DNA from: Pseudomonadota bacterium
Lineage (GTDB): Bacteria > Myxococcota_A > Polyangia > Fen-1088
Assembly (NCBI GenBank): GCA_023438785.1
Contig: JAEXQJ010000064.1
Span: 1 to 17,846 of the forward strand
Direction of reading: 5' to 3'
Length of the DNA stretch: 17,846 nucleotides
Made by a program: the position numbers and the translations under genes. This document shows, piece after piece, positions 16,013-17,846 of the stretch. Each line of letters begins with the position of its first letter. Position 1 is the first letter of the stretch. The notes below the pieces were generated by a model that was not told the DNA's origin, made no database searches, and was given only the letters and a program-made list of their open reading frames with translations.

Positions 16013-16909
16013 ATGGACCAGGCTGACAATCTCCGACTGCGACTGGTGACGCGACCCACTTCCGAGGAGCAGCCCGCCGCGACCCCGTCGACGGAACCGC
16101 TACGGGTGATCGCGGTGACCTCGGGCAAGGGGGGCGTGGGCAAGACGAACTTCTCGGCCAACTTGGCGTCGTTGGCGGCGCGGGCCGGCAAGCGCGTGCT
16201 GATCCTCGATGCGGATTTGGGCCTGTCAAATGTGGATGTCATTTTCGGCGTGAAGCCGAGGCGCCACGTAGGCGACTTGTTGAGTGGCAGCGCGAGCATC
16301 GACGATGTGCTGATTCGCGCGGCACCCAACATCGACATCCTGCCCGCGGGCTCGGGGGTGCAAAGCCTGACCGAGCTGAGGCCCGAGCAGCAGCTGCAAT
16401 TGGTGGCCGCGCTGGACGGGCTGCAGGATCGTTTCGATCTGGTGATCATCGATTCGGGCGCGGGGATCGGTACGAACGTGCTCTTCTTCGTCAGCGCGGC
16501 CCAGGAGGCGGTGTTGGTCCTCAGTCCCGAGCCCACGTCGTTGGTGGACGCCTACGCGGTGATCAAGGTCGCCTCGCTGCAGGGCGGGGTGAAGGATTTC
16601 GCCGTGGTCATCAACCCAGTGGTCGACGAGCTGTCGGCACGGGACATGTTCCAGAAGCTGTCCGCCGTGTCGGGGCGGTTCCTCACGGCGCGCTTGCGCC
16701 ACTTGGGGTACGTGCCGCGTGACGAAAATGTGCACAAGGCGGTCATGCTGCAGAGGCCAGTGGTCGATGTTTATCCCATGAGCCCTGCCAGTCGGGCCTT
16801 GGCCGATGTGGTCAATCGTCTGCTCAGCCAGCCGCCTCCGCAGCGTATGGATGGTGGATTGAAAGTGATGCGGGACCGTCTCATTCGCGAGGCGGGCTCC
16901 GGGAGCTAG
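16013..16909 (+). CDS. flhG: Flagellar number control ATPase FlhG (FleN/MinD-like)
   Basis: This is a 298-residue MinD/ParA-type ATPase. The N-terminal motif MDQADNLRLRL matches the DQAxxLR helix that is known to stimulate FlhF GTPase. The ATPase core has the deviant Walker A GKGGVGKTN (38-46), LILDADLGLSNVD (63-75) and IIDSGAGIG (145-153). The C-terminal helix (about 282-294: GLKVMRDRLIREAG) may serve as a membrane-binding helix. The frame is open far upstream, over flhF, but ATG 16013 lies 1 nt after the flhF stop with AAGGAAG upstream, and places the motif at the N-terminus. FlhG limits flagellar number and may influence the sigma-54 flagellar activator in other bacteria. Confidence 0.96.
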   Translation: MDQADNLRLRLVTRPTSEEQPAATPSTEPLRVIAVTSGKGGVGKTNFSANLASLAARAGKRVLILDADLGLSNVDVIFGVKPRRHVGDLLSGSASIDDVLIRAAPNIDILPAGSGVQSLTELRPEQQLQLVAALDGLQDRFDLVIIDSGAGIGTNVLFFVSAAQEAVLVLSPEPTSLVDAYAVIKVASLQGGVKDFAVVINPVVDELSARDMFQKLSAVSGRFLTARLRHLGYVPRDENVHKAVMLQRPVVDVYPMSPASRALADVVNRLLSQPPPQRMDGGLKVMRDRLIREAGSGS

Positions 16910-16919
16910 GGGAGGCGAC

Positions 16920-17621
16920 ATGCACAGAGCCATAGCCAGTTACACGACGCGCTCCACTGCTGCCCCGCCCGACGACGAGACGTTGCTCGAGCAATACGCT
17001 CCCTTGGTTGACCGCATGGCCCGCCGTCTGGTGGCGCGCACGGGTCTGCACAGCGCCTTTGATGACCTGTGGTCGGTGGGGGCGCTGGGCCTGCTCGAGG
17101 CGGGGCGACGGTTCGATCCGTCGCGGGGGGCTTCGTTCGCCGCTTTCGCCGAACACCGGGTGCGCGGGGCCATGCTCGACGAATTGCGCCGGCTCGATCA
17201 CCTGCCGCGCCGGCTGCGCGACCGCACGGACAATGTGGTCAAGACGCGCAAGAAGCTGGCCGGCGACCTGGGACGTGAACCCACGGTCGAGGAGGTGGCG
17301 GCTGACATGGGCGTGGACCTGGAGGAAGCCAGCGACATGAGCGCGTTGCTCGAACCGCCGCTTCCGCTGGAATCCATCTTGCCCACTCTGGCCGGGGTGG
17401 ACGCGACCGACGCCACGATCCTGCGCCAGGAAGCCATGTCCCGCCTGAGCGAAGCCGTCGGCTTGCTCCCCGATAGGCTGGCCATGGTCCTGTCGTTGCA
17501 CTACATCGAGGAGCTCACGTATCGGGAAATTGCCAAAATGCTCGACGTGAGCGAACCCCGCGTTTGCCAATTGCACAGCGAAGCCTTGGGCAAGCTGCGG
17601 GAATTGCTGGTCGAGGCCTGA
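16920..17621 (+). CDS. fliA: Flagellar sigma factor FliA (sigma-28)
   Basis: This is a 233-residue sigma-70-family factor with regions 2, 3 and 4. Region 2 (about 25-95) has DLWSVGALGLLEAGRRFDPS and the hallmark HRVRGAMLDELRRLDHLPRR (79-98). Region 3 (about 100-140) includes LGREPTVEEVAADMGV. Region 4 (173-230) contains LPDRLAMVLSLHYIEELTYR and the helix-turn-helix with RVCQLHSEAL. FliA transcribes late flagellar genes such as flagellin, motor and chemotaxis genes once the anti-sigma factor FlgM has been exported; flgM is not in the window. GGGAGG (16910-16915) lies 4 nt before ATG 16920. It is the last gene of the operon, which fits a cascade where the sigma-54 stage produces the next sigma factor. 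Confidence 0.95.
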   Translation: MHRAIASYTTRSTAAPPDDETLLEQYAPLVDRMARRLVARTGLHSAFDDLWSVGALGLLEAGRRFDPSRGASFAAFAEHRVRGAMLDELRRLDHLPRRLRDRTDNVVKTRKKLAGDLGREPTVEEVAADMGVDLEEASDMSALLEPPLPLESILPTLAGVDATDATILRQEAMSRLSEAVGLLPDRLAMVLSLHYIEELTYREIAKMLDVSEPRVCQLHSEALGKLRELLVEA

Positions 17622-17667
17622 TCTCCCGCCGGGTGGCCGCCCCCCCGATCGCCGATCCCGAGAAGCC

Positions 17668-17775
17668 GCTGTGCTCGCTCTGAGCTGTGTTATCTCGGGG
17701 CCGCCGAGCTATGCTCGCTCCGTCCGCCGAGCTGTGCCTGCTTCGTCCGCCGGCTGAGGCGCCCCGCTCGCTCCG
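17668..17775. repeat. Degenerate GC-rich repeats after fliA
   Basis: The stretch 17622-17846 has no gene. Within it, two 23-bp units in tandem (17701-17723 and 17724-17746) differ at 4 positions and share CCGCCGAGCT. A third partial copy begins CCGCCGGCTGAGG at 17747. The inner motif GCTRTGCTCGCTC also occurs at 17668 and 17708, with a weaker copy at 17731. CCCGAGA (17657) and TCTCGGG (17693) form a short inverted pair. GGCGGCCGG occurs twice further on (17785 and 17806). It is not a CRISPR array: units are short, uneven and without spacers. The function is unknown. Confidence 0.55.
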
Positions 17776-17816
17776 GCGACGGCTGGCGGCCGGGGAAAGG
17801 CCTACGGCGGCCGGTC

Positions 17817-17846
17817 GCCTTAGGCCGGCGGTGCTCGGCCTAAGGC
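17817..17846. terminator. Strong hairpin at window end, possible operon terminator
   Basis: GCCTTAGGCCG (17817-17827) and CGGCCTAAGGC (17836-17846) form a perfect 11-bp GC-rich stem with an 8-nt loop. It lies about 195 nt after fliA and ends exactly at the window edge, so a following T-run cannot be seen. It may terminate the flagellar operon or be part of a dispersed palindromic repeat, which the repeats upstream make equally likely. Confidence 0.45.

Noticed and set aside
17668..17775. CRISPR-like array
   Set aside because: Units are too short, imperfect and nearly contiguous, with no unique spacers and no cas genes.

Overview
The window is GC-rich and almost entirely coding. It most resembles a deltaproteobacterial or Myxococcota-type genome. 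The accessory genes carry that group's usual markers: a fibro-slime domain joined to CGDG/CGNG cysteine repeats, a membrane-anchored Hanks-type Ser/Thr kinase, a tetratricopeptide/PEGA-like two-helix protein, and a D/V/A-rich lipoprotein. The organism also has a bacterial flagellum, which classical gliding myxobacteria lack. Assignment is by protein style only; no search was run.

Region 1 (1-5494) is the accessory part. It holds the 3' end of a secreted fibro-slime/cysteine-repeat protein (+), a convergent EamA-type transporter (-), and then a tight + strand set. That set is a Ser/Thr kinase, a signal-peptide TPR/PEGA-like protein, and an expansin-like lipoprotein whose start overlaps its neighbour's stop. 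A perfect 8-bp hairpin lies where the expansin-like gene meets the next, convergent unit.

Region 2 (5476-6793) is a leftward pair, an HDOD regulator followed by a 68-aa unknown protein, and the divergent control region shared with the flagellar operon. The control region contains a near-consensus sigma-54 promoter aimed at fliL, a TGACAC/GTGTCA half-site cluster at enhancer distance, and a weaker sigma-28-like motif facing the HDOD gene.

Region 3 (6794-17621) is one rightward flagellar operon: fliL-fliM-fliN-fliO-fliP-fliQ-fliR-flhB-flhA-flhF-flhG-fliA. Gaps are 13 nt or less or ATGA overlaps, so it is probably one transcript. It encodes the stator-associated FliL, the C-ring parts FliM and FliN, the whole membrane export gate (FliO, FliP, FliQ, FliR, FlhB, FlhA), the number and placement pair FlhF/FlhG, and the late sigma factor FliA. 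Together these make the basal body's export apparatus and then the sigma factor for late genes, as expected from a sigma-54 to sigma-28 cascade.

Region 4 (17622-17846) is non-coding, with degenerate GC-rich repeats and a perfect 11-bp inverted repeat at the very end. I see no clearly novel multi-gene system. The most unusual points are a long FliO with an AMIN-like N-terminus, a FliM without the usual GGXG motif, an expansin-like lipoprotein with an altered DPBB core, and the architecture of the fliL/HDOD control region.
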